Of a DNA stretch of 64,000 nucleotides, positions 33,691 through 41,871 are shown in pieces (the stretch's first letter is position 1; every line of letters starts with the position of its first letter). The stretch is taken from positions 46,583 to 110,582 of the forward strand of contig JAZRGT010000045.1 of NCBI GenBank assembly GCA_045644325.1, read 5' to 3'. Position numbers and translations under genes: made by a program. The notes beneath the pieces are model-generated. The model searched no databases. It saw nothing but the letters and a program-made list of their open reading frames with translations, and was not told the origin of the DNA. Source of the stretch: CAG-390 sp045644325. Its GTDB lineage: Bacteria; Bacillota; Clostridia; Oscillospirales; CAG-272.

Positions 33691-34986
33691 TTAAAATACT
33701 CTTACAGCTCCAGAGGGTCTGACATGGAGCAGATAGCAAGAGCCCTTGCCGAATACGCTCTCAAGGAGAGTGACGAAGCCCTCTGCGTCCTTTGCGGGAA
33801 CGTACGCCTGAACGGTGCCCGCGAATCCGCCGCCGTGTACTCGCCAAGCGGTGGGAACGTCAAGCTTCGAGAGATAGCTCTCGCAGAGATTGAGCGCGAG
33901 CGAAATGCCCTGCTCGGATACGTTAGCGGTGGTGTAAACGTTCTGGAGATAGCAGAAGGAGGATCTTCCCGAGGAAAGAACGCCCTCGAAATATTTAGCG
34001 AGATCGCCCGACTTGAGCGCGGACTTCTGCTCTGCAACGCGGTCGTTCTCTGCATAGAAGTGGAGCGCACGAAGGATCGCGCGGTCGCCGACCTTCTCGC
34101 GGAGTGCGACAATATTCTTCATCAGCTCTTCTCTGCCCGTTTCACGAAGCACCGAAACGCCGAGCTCTGCGGCAACAGCCTTCATTTCCGCGGGTACAGC
34201 GGCATAATCGGGGGTGAGGTCGGCATGGTTTCCGCCGGTATTAACGATGCAGAGGCAGTAACCCGCGCCGGTGAGGTCGAAATCGACTTTCTCAACGACG
34301 GGAGCGGAAGTGTCGGCAAAGTCGATCGAAACAATACCGCCCGCCGCGCAAGCGACCTGGTCCATAAGTCCGCAGGGCTTGCCGAAGAACTTGTTCTCGG
34401 AATACTGCGAAATCTGCGCGAGAGTTACGAAGTCAACGCTTCCCTCATTGTAAAAATGCGAAAGCATAAGTCCGACCATATTCTCGAAAGCGGCGGACGA
34501 GGAAAGTCCCGATCCCTTGAGGACGCTCGAGGTGGTGCAGGCATCGTAGCCGCCGACAGCAAATCCGCGTGCGCGGAAACCGTCTGCGACACCTGCGATA
34601 AGCGCGTCCGACTTGCCGAAGCGAGCCTCATCGGGAGTGCTGAAAGCATTGATATCGACAACGTCCTCGGGGAAGCCTTCGCTCTTGATGCGGACGGTGG
34701 AGTCCTCATTCTTTGCGGCAACCGCGATGATATCGAGGTCGATGCTGCCCGCGATAACGCAGCCGTGGTTGTGGTCGGTGTGGTTACCCGAAAGTTCGCT
34801 TCTGCCGGGGGTCGAGAAAAGCGCGATGTCGCGGTCCGCGCCATAGCGGGAAGCAAACTCGTCGATCAGCGCGGCATATCTTGCTCTCTGCGCGGCGAGA
34901 ACCGTCTCATCCGAGCCGTAAAGCTTTGCGAAACGCATATCAAGCGCGCCCGAAAGTATATTTTCTTTTAAAGTCTGTGCATTCAT
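33691..34986 (-). CDS. galactokinase-like GHMP sugar kinase
   Basis: 431 residues from ATG 34986 (AAAGGAG upstream). GHMP-kinase motifs: an altered galactokinase signature GRSELSGNHTDHNHG at 61-75 (classical galactokinases have GR-x-NLIGEHTDY), the ATP loop GSGLSSSAAFE, and GGGFAGTVQA. It probably phosphorylates C1 of galactose or a related sugar with ATP. The departures at the sugar-contacting signature, the roughly 50-residue extra N-terminus and the absence of galT or galE nearby leave the substrate open. No consensus promoter is visible; a TATAAT (35032-35037, minus strand) lacks a -35. Confidence 0.85.
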   Translation of the reverse strand: MNAQTLKENILSGALDMRFAKLYGSDETVLAAQRARYAALIDEFASRYGADRDIALFSTPGRSELSGNHTDHNHGCVIAGSIDLDIIAVAAKNEDSTVRIKSEGFPEDVVDINAFSTPDEARFGKSDALIAGVADGFRARGFAVGGYDACTTSSVLKGSGLSSSAAFENMVGLMLSHFYNEGSVDFVTLAQISQYSENKFFGKPCGLMDQVACAAGGIVSIDFADTSAPVVEKVDFDLTGAGYCLCIVNTGGNHADLTPDYAAVPAEMKAVAAELGVSVLRETGREELMKNIVALREKVGDRAILRALHFYAENDRVAEQKSALKSGDLAKYFEGVLSSGRSSFCYLQNVYTTANVSEQGISLALNLCESYLSKLDVPTAWRVHGGGFAGTVQAYVPAKDAEGFVTLLESVFGKGSCYLLHVRPSGAVRVF

Positions 34987-35123
34987 AGTGTTTTTCTCCT
35001 TTTTGGTAAAAGTCAAAATTATTCAAAGTTATTATATCACTCAAGTGTTTAGTTCGGATAAATATTTTGTGTATCAATAATTAATAATTATTAACAGAAA
35101 ATATTACATAAGAATTGTTTCAC

Positions 35124-35152
35124 TTGACAATATGTGACAAATAATGTATAAT
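35124..35152 (+). promoter_or_regulatory. consensus promoter of the broken TIR-TPR gene
   Basis: TTGACA (35124-35129), 17 bp, TATAAT (35147-35152); intact despite the damaged gene. Confidence 0.88.
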
Positions 35153-35181
35153 TAAGACATAAAACGCAAGGAGCGAACGGT

Positions 35182-37319
35182 ATGGCAGTTTTTAAATACG
35201 TAACCCGTGGCGAGCAGACCGTGCAGGGCAAGCAGAAGATATATTTCTGCGCTCATCCCGACGATCACGGAAAACATTTTAAAAAAATCTCAGACGAGAT
35301 TCTGAATACTCTTTAAAAAGAGAACAACCGTGGCTGCGCCTTTTTCTGTCTCGAAGACGCAAATGTGGAGCGAGATGAGGAATTTATACTCAATCTCAAA
35401 GAGATGAACCTTCTGGTAATGCCCGTAACAACAAAATTGTTAACGACTGAAAATCCTGCGCTTGATATCGAATTTAAATTTGCGATAGAAAATCATATCC
35501 CGATACTGCCGTATATGACAGAAAGGCAGATCGATGAATTATTTAGCGCCAAATGCGGGGATTTGCGTTTTTTCGGTAAGGACTCACACCACGATATCGT
35601 TATCACTTACGAAGAAGCGCTTGCCCGTTTTCTGACCTCAATCCTCATCGGCGACGAGCTTGCAGAAAAGATCAAAACTACGCTTGACGCTCACGGCAGA
35701 GAATTTGCGGAAACATATAATAATCCCGAAGATAATTATCATATCGGTCTCGCATTCCTCGGGGGCATAGGCGTACCCAAAGATGCAGAACGTGCGCTTT
35801 CGCTTATAACCGATGCCGCAGAAACGGGACTCACCGATGCCATAGAAAAGCTCGTGTCGGTCTACCGCAACGGAGACGTAACAGAAAGAGACGGCAAAAA
35901 GGCGATCAGGTGGCAGAAAAAGCTCGTTGATTTCCGCAAAAAGATTTATGAAGAAAATCAGGATGAGTCATCCGCGCTCGATCTTTTACGGGATATGCTG
36001 AATCTCGGAGATTTTCTTTTTGAATCGAAGCAAACGGACTATGCGGAAGAAGTGTATAAGGAAATGTTTTCCGCGAGCGAAGTTATACACAATATATTCA
36101 ATACCGTGCGGACGCACCGATGCGTTTCAGCAGCTTACTGCAGACTCGGTGACGTCAGACGGTCGCTCGAGGACGTAGACGGTGCCGAAAGTTATTATCT
36201 CAAAGCGGCGGAAATATCGGAAAATCTCGCACGCGAAAGCAACACAATTGAGTCCTTACGTGCCCTCAGTGATATCTATAACGTACTCACAACTATGCGC
36301 TATTCGCACGAAGATTATGACGCCGCTAAAATGCACTGTCTGAAACATATAGATATAGCCGAAGCTATCGAAAGTCAAACCGGCAGCGTTGAGGACAGAA
36401 GTGATCTTTCAATAATTTTCTGCAATTTAGGATCGATCAGCCGAAACCGCGGCAATCTTGAGGAAGCAAACAGGTACTTCCTCAAGGCTTTGGAGATATC
36501 CGAATCCATATCTAATGCAACCGATATGGATAAGATCAGACGCAACCGCTCCATAGTTTATAAAGCTGTCGGTGATATCCGTGCAAAACTCGGTGATCTC
36601 AATAATGCAGAAAAATATTATCTTAAAGTTTTGGAAATAAGAAAGGATATCGAACGAAAAAGCTCAACTATTGAGTCTAAACGGGATATGGCGATAAGCT
36701 ACAGAAGCCTCGGAAATATCCGCGAAAGCTTCGGCGACCGCGACGGCGCGGGAAAGTATTATCTCCAAGCATTGGAGTTAAGAGAAGCTATCGCAAAAGA
36801 AACGGGGACGGCAGAGGCAAGACGCGAACTTGCGGCAATCTACAAAAATCTCGGCGATACCTACTTGTCCTTCGGCGACCTTGAAAGCTCGGATAAGTAT
36901 TATTTCAAAGCTTTAGAGTTAAGGGAAGCTATCGCAAAAGAGGCAGGCACGTTCAAGGAAAAACACAATTGTTTGGCAATTTACAACGCTCTCGGCAACA
37001 CCTACTATTCACGCGGCGATCTTGACTCCGCAAAAGAATATTACCTCAAATCTTTGGAGATACAAGAACTCGCTGCACGAGAAACCGGAACCATCGAAGA
37101 CCGCAACAATCTCGCACTGTCATATTATAAGATGTCCCACTTTTTCGCGATGATAAAATCGAATATATAAAAAAGTCTCTTGCGATTATGAGCCGAATTG
37201 CCGAGGAGAACCGCAAAGACCGAGGATTCACAAAAACCAAACATCTTATCAAAAGAAAGCTCATTATGGCTCAAACAGCGTTATTTTTCGCAAAGATTTT
37301 TGGGATTCATAAGAAATAA
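35182..37319 (+). pseudogene. TIR-like / Sel1 / TPR protein, broken by an in-frame TAA and a 3' frameshift
   Basis: ATG 35182 has AAGGAG upstream and opens a TIR-like domain (KIYFCAHPDD, KKISDEIL). Codon 45 is TAA at 35314-35316; the same frame continues with the rest of the domain (NRGCAFFCLEDA, FILNLKEMNLLVMPVTT, FAIENHIPILP). A Sel1-like repeat follows (YHIGLAFLGGIGVPKDAERA), then seven 47-residue TPR units of the type GDLDSAKEYYLKSLEI. The frame stops at 37170, but frame -1 continues DDKIEYIKKSLAIMSRIAEE, another TPR, to TAA 37319, so one base was lost near 37140-37150. TIR-TPR proteins are suspected signalling or NAD-cleaving defence effectors. A shorter product starting at GTG 35365 is possible but would lack the first strand of the domain. 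Confidence 0.82.
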
Positions 37320-37333
37320 TACGGATAATATAA

Positions 37334-37371
37334 AAATCCCCGCCGCATTCATCCTAACGCGGCGGGGATTT
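37334..37371. terminator. bidirectional terminator
   Basis: AATCCCCGCCGC (37335-37346) pairs with GCGGCGGGGATT (37359-37370), A-run left and T-run right. Confidence 0.88.
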
Positions 37372-37389
37372 CATTATTATAAGTAAAAT

Positions 37390-38724
37390 TTAAAGCTCAA
37401 CGCCTCTTGCGGTGAGGACCTTGCGTACCTCTTTGGGATCAAGATCACGGGGTTCAACTTCGAGGCTGGCGCACTTGGATGCGGCTACGCCTGCGGCTTC
37501 GCCCATTGCCATACAGATCGCCATTACTCGCCATGACGCGTGTGCGCGGTGTGTGCCCGAGATCGGTCTGCCCGCGATGAGAAGTCCGTCGGTCTTGATC
37601 GGGACGAGCGCGCCGTAGGGGATGTCGTAGGGCTGTGCGGGCTTCGAATATCCCTCTGCCTGTCCGCCACCCTTGGGGTTGTGGATGTCGATGAGGAACC
37701 ACGCATTATGAACGATGCCGTCCTCGCGCATTCTGCCGTTTTCAACGTCGCTGTCGACGATGTATTCGATTCCGCGGACTCTTCTCGACTCGCGAACGCC
37801 GACGGTATCCGCCGAGGTCTTGATCGAGCAATTCTCAAAGCCGGGGATATACTTCTGAAGGAAGTCCACGCACTTTTTTATCTGATCACGGAGCTCGAGC
37901 TCTGCCTTGCCCATATCCGAGGGATCAAGGGGCGAGAGGTTATTGACCTGAGTTGCGTTTACCGAACGCTCGCCGGGCTTCGATGTTCTGTGCAGACGGA
38001 CGATGCTGACGAATTCGGGGAGCTCGCCCTCGCGGTTCTTCTGCTTGCAAAGCTCGCGGTATTCCATACCCGCAAACTCGCCCGCGGGGATCTTGATGGG
38101 ATCCGAGCCGCCCCAGACGCTGATAGCGATGCTCTCGTCAACGCCGGTAACGGTAAATTCAAGCGTCATCGGCTGAAGACCGCCGTCGCTCTCACGTCCG
38201 AGCTCGATTTCCGCGCCCGCCGCAGCGGCAACGCAAGCATCGCCCGTGGAGTCAACCGTGATCTTCGCGCGGATAGCCTTCAGTCCGTTCTGGGTTGCGA
38301 ATATTGCGCCCGTTACCTTGCCGTTTTCGATAAGAGCGTCAACGAAAGCCGCACCTACCCAAAGCTCGACTCCCGCGTCCTCGATCATTCTATCAAGAAC
38401 GATCTTTGCGACCTCGCGATTGACGGGGATCTCGCGTCCGATTCTTGTTCCCGTGGTGGGAACTGTTCCTTTATCTATTTCTGCAAGTCTTCTTACTACC
38501 TCATCGTAATAGGTTCCGCCCGCAACCTCGCCGAGGATGGGATCGACGTTGCCCATCGTCAGCATACCGCCGACCGAGCCGTAACGCTCGCAAAGGATGA
38601 CCTTTGCGCCCTCTCTTGCCGCGGAAACAGCGGCACATACGCCCGCAGGTCCTGCACCGACAACGAGAACGTCGCACTCACGAACTACGGGAACGTTACT
38701 CTGATACACAATACATTCAGCCAT
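37390..38724 (-). CDS. FAD-dependent oxidoreductase (FAD_oxidored family)
   Basis: 444 residues from ATG 38724 (AAGGAG upstream). The N-terminal dinucleotide fold DVLVVGAGPAGVCAAVSAA and the conserved ERYGSVGGMLTMG define the family. TVDSTGDACVAAAAGAE and the C-terminal GTHRAHASWRVMAICMAMGE-type segment (split here as RAHASWRVMAICMAMG) are typical of the group found in sugar and xenobiotic catabolic clusters. No signal peptide. The substrate is unknown. Divergent from the EEP lipoprotein with promoters back to back. Confidence 0.88.
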   Translation of the reverse strand: MAECIVYQSNVPVVRECDVLVVGAGPAGVCAAVSAAREGAKVILCERYGSVGGMLTMGNVDPILGEVAGGTYYDEVVRRLAEIDKGTVPTTGTRIGREIPVNREVAKIVLDRMIEDAGVELWVGAAFVDALIENGKVTGAIFATQNGLKAIRAKITVDSTGDACVAAAAGAEIELGRESDGGLQPMTLEFTVTGVDESIAISVWGGSDPIKIPAGEFAGMEYRELCKQKNREGELPEFVSIVRLHRTSKPGERSVNATQVNNLSPLDPSDMGKAELELRDQIKKCVDFLQKYIPGFENCSIKTSADTVGVRESRRVRGIEYIVDSDVENGRMREDGIVHNAWFLIDIHNPKGGGQAEGYSKPAQPYDIPYGALVPIKTDGLLIAGRPISGTHRAHASWRVMAICMAMGEAAGVAASKCASLEVEPRDLDPKEVRKVLTARGVEL

Positions 38725-38759
38725 TTTATTTCTCCTTGTAAGCATAATTTAACATTATA

Positions 38760-38788
38760 ATTATACCACCTAAAAAAGAAATTGTCAA
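38760..38788 (-). promoter_or_regulatory. consensus promoter for the FAD oxidoreductase
   Basis: Minus-strand TTGACA (38788-38783), 17 bp ending TGG, TATAAT (38765-38760). Only 7 bp separate its -35 from the divergent promoter. Confidence 0.88.
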
Positions 38789-38795
38789 TAATTGC

Positions 38796-38824
38796 TTGAC
38801 AAAATCGTCCGTTTAAGATATAAT
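38796..38824 (+). promoter_or_regulatory. consensus promoter for the EEP lipoprotein
   Basis: TTGACA (38796-38801), 17 bp, TATAAT (38819-38824). Confidence 0.88.
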
Positions 38825-38855
38825 TACATTAATTCAAATTAAGGACGGCAATAAA

Positions 38856-39716
38856 ATGAAACGCAAACCTATCATTTTCTTTTTGCTGTTTGCTCTTCTC
38901 TGCCCGCTCTTCGCGTCCTGCGACGGCGGTACACCCGCGGAAACCACATCTCCCGCGCCCGATACCACCGCAGAAATTACCGAAGTAGCGACAACCGAGG
39001 AGATAACAACAGCAGCACCCGAAACCACCGAGGAGGAAGTAAAAATGAAACTCAGAATAGGCAGCTACAACATCAAGCACGCCGCAGACGCAGGTCTCAA
39101 TCTTAAAATGGTCGCAAAAGTCATCACCGATGCTAACCTTGACATCGTCGGCATTCAGGAGGTTGACCTCAGAACCAAACGCTCGAACGGTATCGATCAG
39201 CCCCGCATGCTTGCGGAATACGCTGATATGCCCTATTACGTTTTCGTTCGCGGAATCGACTATCAGGGCGGACAGTACGGCACCCTCATTCTTTCGAAGT
39301 ACCCCATCATCTCGAGCGAGGTCATCCCGCTTGAATCCTGGGATAAGGAAGGTCGCGCACTCGGTCACGCCGTAATCGATGTCAACGGATTCCAGTTCGA
39401 CTTTTTCAACACACATCTTTCCTACGAAGACACAGGCCTCCGCAAACTCCAGTTCTTTGAGGTTTCCGAAAAGACCGATGCTTGCAAGAATTTCATCCTG
39501 ACGGGTGACTTCAACACCGCCGATTTCACCGAATTCACCATCCTCGGCGCAAATCTTATCAACAATAACACCCGCAAGTACCCCACCTTCCCCGGCGGCA
39601 ACAGCGCGATAGACAATATCGTCTACTCCGATTGCTTCAAGGAGATCGCATCGGGCACCGTGGCGAAGAGCTATTCCGACCACTATATGCTCTGGGCGGA
39701 GTTTGAAATTAACTAA
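38856..39716 (+). CDS. endonuclease/exonuclease/phosphatase (EEP) family lipoprotein
   Basis: 286 residues. Lipobox ASCD (Cys23) after a signal peptide, then a Thr/Glu/Ala linker to residue 62. The EEP fold is complete: IGSYNIKH, IVGIQEVDLR (catalytic Glu), YGTLILSKYPI, FNTHLS, LTGDFNT, IDNIVYS and SDHYM. Members are magnesium-dependent nucleases or phosphoesterases acting on DNA, lipids or inositol phosphates. Surface exposure suggests extracellular nucleic acid or phospholipid as substrate (inference). An internal ATG at about residue 64 (MKLRIG) could give a cytosolic form, but the signal peptide has the better ribosome site. Confidence 0.88.
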   Translation: MKRKPIIFFLLFALLCPLFASCDGGTPAETTSPAPDTTAEITEVATTEEITTAAPETTEEEVKMKLRIGSYNIKHAADAGLNLKMVAKVITDANLDIVGIQEVDLRTKRSNGIDQPRMLAEYADMPYYVFVRGIDYQGGQYGTLILSKYPIISSEVIPLESWDKEGRALGHAVIDVNGFQFDFFNTHLSYEDTGLRKLQFFEVSEKTDACKNFILTGDFNTADFTEFTILGANLINNNTRKYPTFPGGNSAIDNIVYSDCFKEIASGTVAKSYSDHYMLWAEFEIN

Positions 39717-39722
39717 TACATA

Positions 39723-39764
39723 AAAAGCAGGACAGAGAACCAAAAGTTCTCTGTCCTATTTTTA
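39723..39764. terminator. bidirectional terminator
   Basis: AGGACAGAGAAC (39729-39740) pairs with GTTCTCTGTCCT (39746-39757), flanked by A and T runs. Confidence 0.88.
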
Positions 39765-40895
39765 TTATTCGATCACATCGTGTTTGATGAGTGCTTTTAC
39801 CTCGCCGTCTATCTCGATAGCGGCAAGGGTTACACCATCTGCAGCGCTTTGACTTATATTTTCAAGCAGCAGGCGGTCAATGACCGTATCGGCGCTGATC
39901 TTCAAAAGAGGCGCTGCCGTGGCTTGCTCCTCACGGCGGTGAATATTTCGTATTGCCAAGTTTCCGCAACACGCACCGCACTCAAACTGGATGATCGCGC
40001 GTGAGTCCACATTCTTCTCCCACATACGGAAGCAATCCTCGCCAAGAGGAGTATAGCTCTTGCGCGCGCCAAAGTTTTCAAGAGTTATGTTATCAAACCA
40101 AACAGAACCCTCGCGCTTATTGTGATTGGATATGACAATAGCGTTATGGCGGTAATCTCCGTAAACGCCGTCAACGCGAACATTGCACAGCTTATAGCCT
40201 TCACCCGAGAGCAATCTGACTCCCGAAAAGCCGTTGATAGCGGTGATATTGTGAATGTAAATGTTCTCGATATCACCGAGAGATACTTCGGCGTGCGGCT
40301 CGTCATAAGTGGTGAGCGACACCATATCGTCATTTGTGGTACCGCAGAGGTTTTCGATCACGCCGTCCCGCGCGGGGCCGTTGACATGTACGCCGTCGGT
40401 AGTGCCGAAATGCCAATTGTAGTCAAAGAAGATATCTCGGGTCACAAAGCCTCGGACGTCACCGATCTGCACGCCATAGCTGACGGGATTTCGCACGGTA
40501 AGCCCTGTCAGCATAATGCGATCAACGTGTGCAAATCGCATCAGCTTGCCCTTGAAAAGCTCGGGACTGTACGGGTCATCAAGCCGATGACGTGCTTCGT
40601 ATTCTCCGTCAAGCCCCATCTCGTCGCAATTTCCGTCCCAGATACCGCCGACGATTTCGATGTTCTCATCGCGTCCGCCTCCGGCAAAATGCTCGTTCTC
40701 AATAAGCGCGCAACGGGAAAGCGGTGCTGCAAGAAGCTTTGCACCCGGGGAAAGGATGAGGCGGGTGTTTGGGTGGATGATCAGAGTTTTGCTGATGAGA
40801 TACGTACCGGGCTTGTCGATGGTAACTATACCGCATTCGTCAAGCATCTCCTGTATGGCACGGGTATCGTTGTGCTTACCGTCCCCGTAAATCAT
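39765..40895 (-). CDS. GH28/pectate-lyase-like right-handed beta-helix protein
   Basis: 376 residues from ATG 40895, which overlaps the stop of the isomerase gene; earlier in-frame starts lie inside that gene. The beginning MIYGDGKHNDTRAIQEMLDE and later FGTTDGVHVNG and TNDDMVSLTT follow the polygalacturonase (GH28) pattern, where the Asp residues act as acid/base. The His-Gly and Arg-x-Lys motifs of true polygalacturonases are not obvious. No signal peptide, so it would act on small imported glycans in the cytosol. Coupled to the upstream isomerase, suggesting a joint step on an acidic or modified sugar. Confidence 0.8.
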   Translation of the reverse strand: MIYGDGKHNDTRAIQEMLDECGIVTIDKPGTYLISKTLIIHPNTRLILSPGAKLLAAPLSRCALIENEHFAGGGRDENIEIVGGIWDGNCDEMGLDGEYEARHRLDDPYSPELFKGKLMRFAHVDRIMLTGLTVRNPVSYGVQIGDVRGFVTRDIFFDYNWHFGTTDGVHVNGPARDGVIENLCGTTNDDMVSLTTYDEPHAEVSLGDIENIYIHNITAINGFSGVRLLSGEGYKLCNVRVDGVYGDYRHNAIVISNHNKREGSVWFDNITLENFGARKSYTPLGEDCFRMWEKNVDSRAIIQFECGACCGNLAIRNIHRREEQATAAPLLKISADTVIDRLLLENISQSAADGVTLAAIEIDGEVKALIKHDVIE

Positions 40896-40899
40896 AAAT

Positions 40900-41796
40900 T
40901 TACTTCCCAAGCGCAGCCTTCTTCGCCTCAACCTCGTCGGCGAGGTGGCGTGCTACCTTCACGGCGTGGCAGAGGGCGGACTGCATAAGCTCCTTGGTGG
41001 GGAATCTGTCGTAGAAGTGAAGGACTTCAAGGTTCATATTGCCATCGTAGCCGATCTCGGCAAGTGCGGAGGTGATCGCATTCCAATCGTGCTTGCCCAT
41101 ATAGGGGAGCCAATGCTTATCCGCCTTGTTGTCGGTGTCCTGAATGTGGAGCATCGTGAGCTTATCCTTCGACATACCGCGGATGAACTCTGCGGGGTCA
41201 ACTCCGACTACTGCCGCGTGTCCGACGTCACAGCAGGTTACGAAAACGTCGCTGTTAAAGGAATCGCGGTACGCATTCATTTCCTCTGCGGTGCCGAGAA
41301 CGCCGACGTAGTTATAGTTGCCGTTCGGCTTCTTGTGGAAAAGGTTTTCCATACCGATCTTGAGGTTGAGCTTTTCAGCGATCGGGATAAGATCCGAGAA
41401 GAAAGGTCGGTTATATGCAAGAACGTCGAAATCGTCATCCTCGGGGATACCGTATTTTACGGTGTGAACAACGATCTGGGGGATACCCATCCAGGATGCA
41501 AATTCAAGGCTGCGGAGGAGATTGTGATAGTGCTGTGAATTGCCTATCTCGCCGTAGCGGGTCTCGAAATCCGAGTGTGCTTGCGGGAAGGTGATACCGA
41601 TCTTCTCGGCGTAGTTGCGGAGATCGTATGCGAGAGCCTTACGCTCCTCGTCGGGGAGGTTGAGGATATCGTTTTCGGGCTGCATCTTGAAAAGCGAGTA
41701 GTCGATGCCGTCGAAGCCCGCTTCCTTACACATTCTGATGGATTCCTTGTCGCCAAAGGCATAGCGCATAACGCTGTTATCTGTTGAAATGATCAT
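40900..41796 (-). CDS. TIM-barrel sugar phosphate isomerase/epimerase family protein
   Basis: 298 residues; AAAGGAG before ATG 41796. AP endonuclease 2/xylose-isomerase-like barrel: IVVHTVKYG, IGMENLFHK, FVTCCDVGHAAVVG, MLHIQDTDN and NLEVLHFYD carry the metal-binding Glu, Asp and His residues. A distant paralogue of 27085. Substrate unknown. First gene of a two-gene unit with the GH28-like protein. Confidence 0.86.
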   Translation of the reverse strand: MIISTDNSVMRYAFGDKESIRMCKEAGFDGIDYSLFKMQPENDILNLPDEERKALAYDLRNYAEKIGITFPQAHSDFETRYGEIGNSQHYHNLLRSLEFASWMGIPQIVVHTVKYGIPEDDDFDVLAYNRPFFSDLIPIAEKLNLKIGMENLFHKKPNGNYNYVGVLGTAEEMNAYRDSFNSDVFVTCCDVGHAAVVGVDPAEFIRGMSKDKLTMLHIQDTDNKADKHWLPYMGKHDWNAITSALAEIGYDGNMNLEVLHFYDRFPTKELMQSALCHAVKVARHLADEVEAKKAALGK

Positions 41797-41829
41797 TTTA
41801 TCTGCTCCTTTGAAATAATTATCGAAATA

Positions 41830-41858
41830 ATTATAGCATTTTCGGGAGCGGTTGTCAA
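41830..41858 (-). promoter_or_regulatory. consensus promoter for the isomerase/GH28 unit
   Basis: Minus-strand TTGACA (41858-41853), 17 bp, TATAAT (41835-41830). A direct repeat GAAATAATTAT occurs twice at 41813-41834 downstream of it. Confidence 0.87.
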
Positions 41859-41871
41859 TAAATTTGAAAAA

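Noticed and set aside
35365..37170. Intact TPR protein starting at GTG 35365
   Set aside because: It has no ribosome site, starts in the middle of a TIR-like domain, and the upstream in-frame codons encode the missing half behind a good promoter and site.
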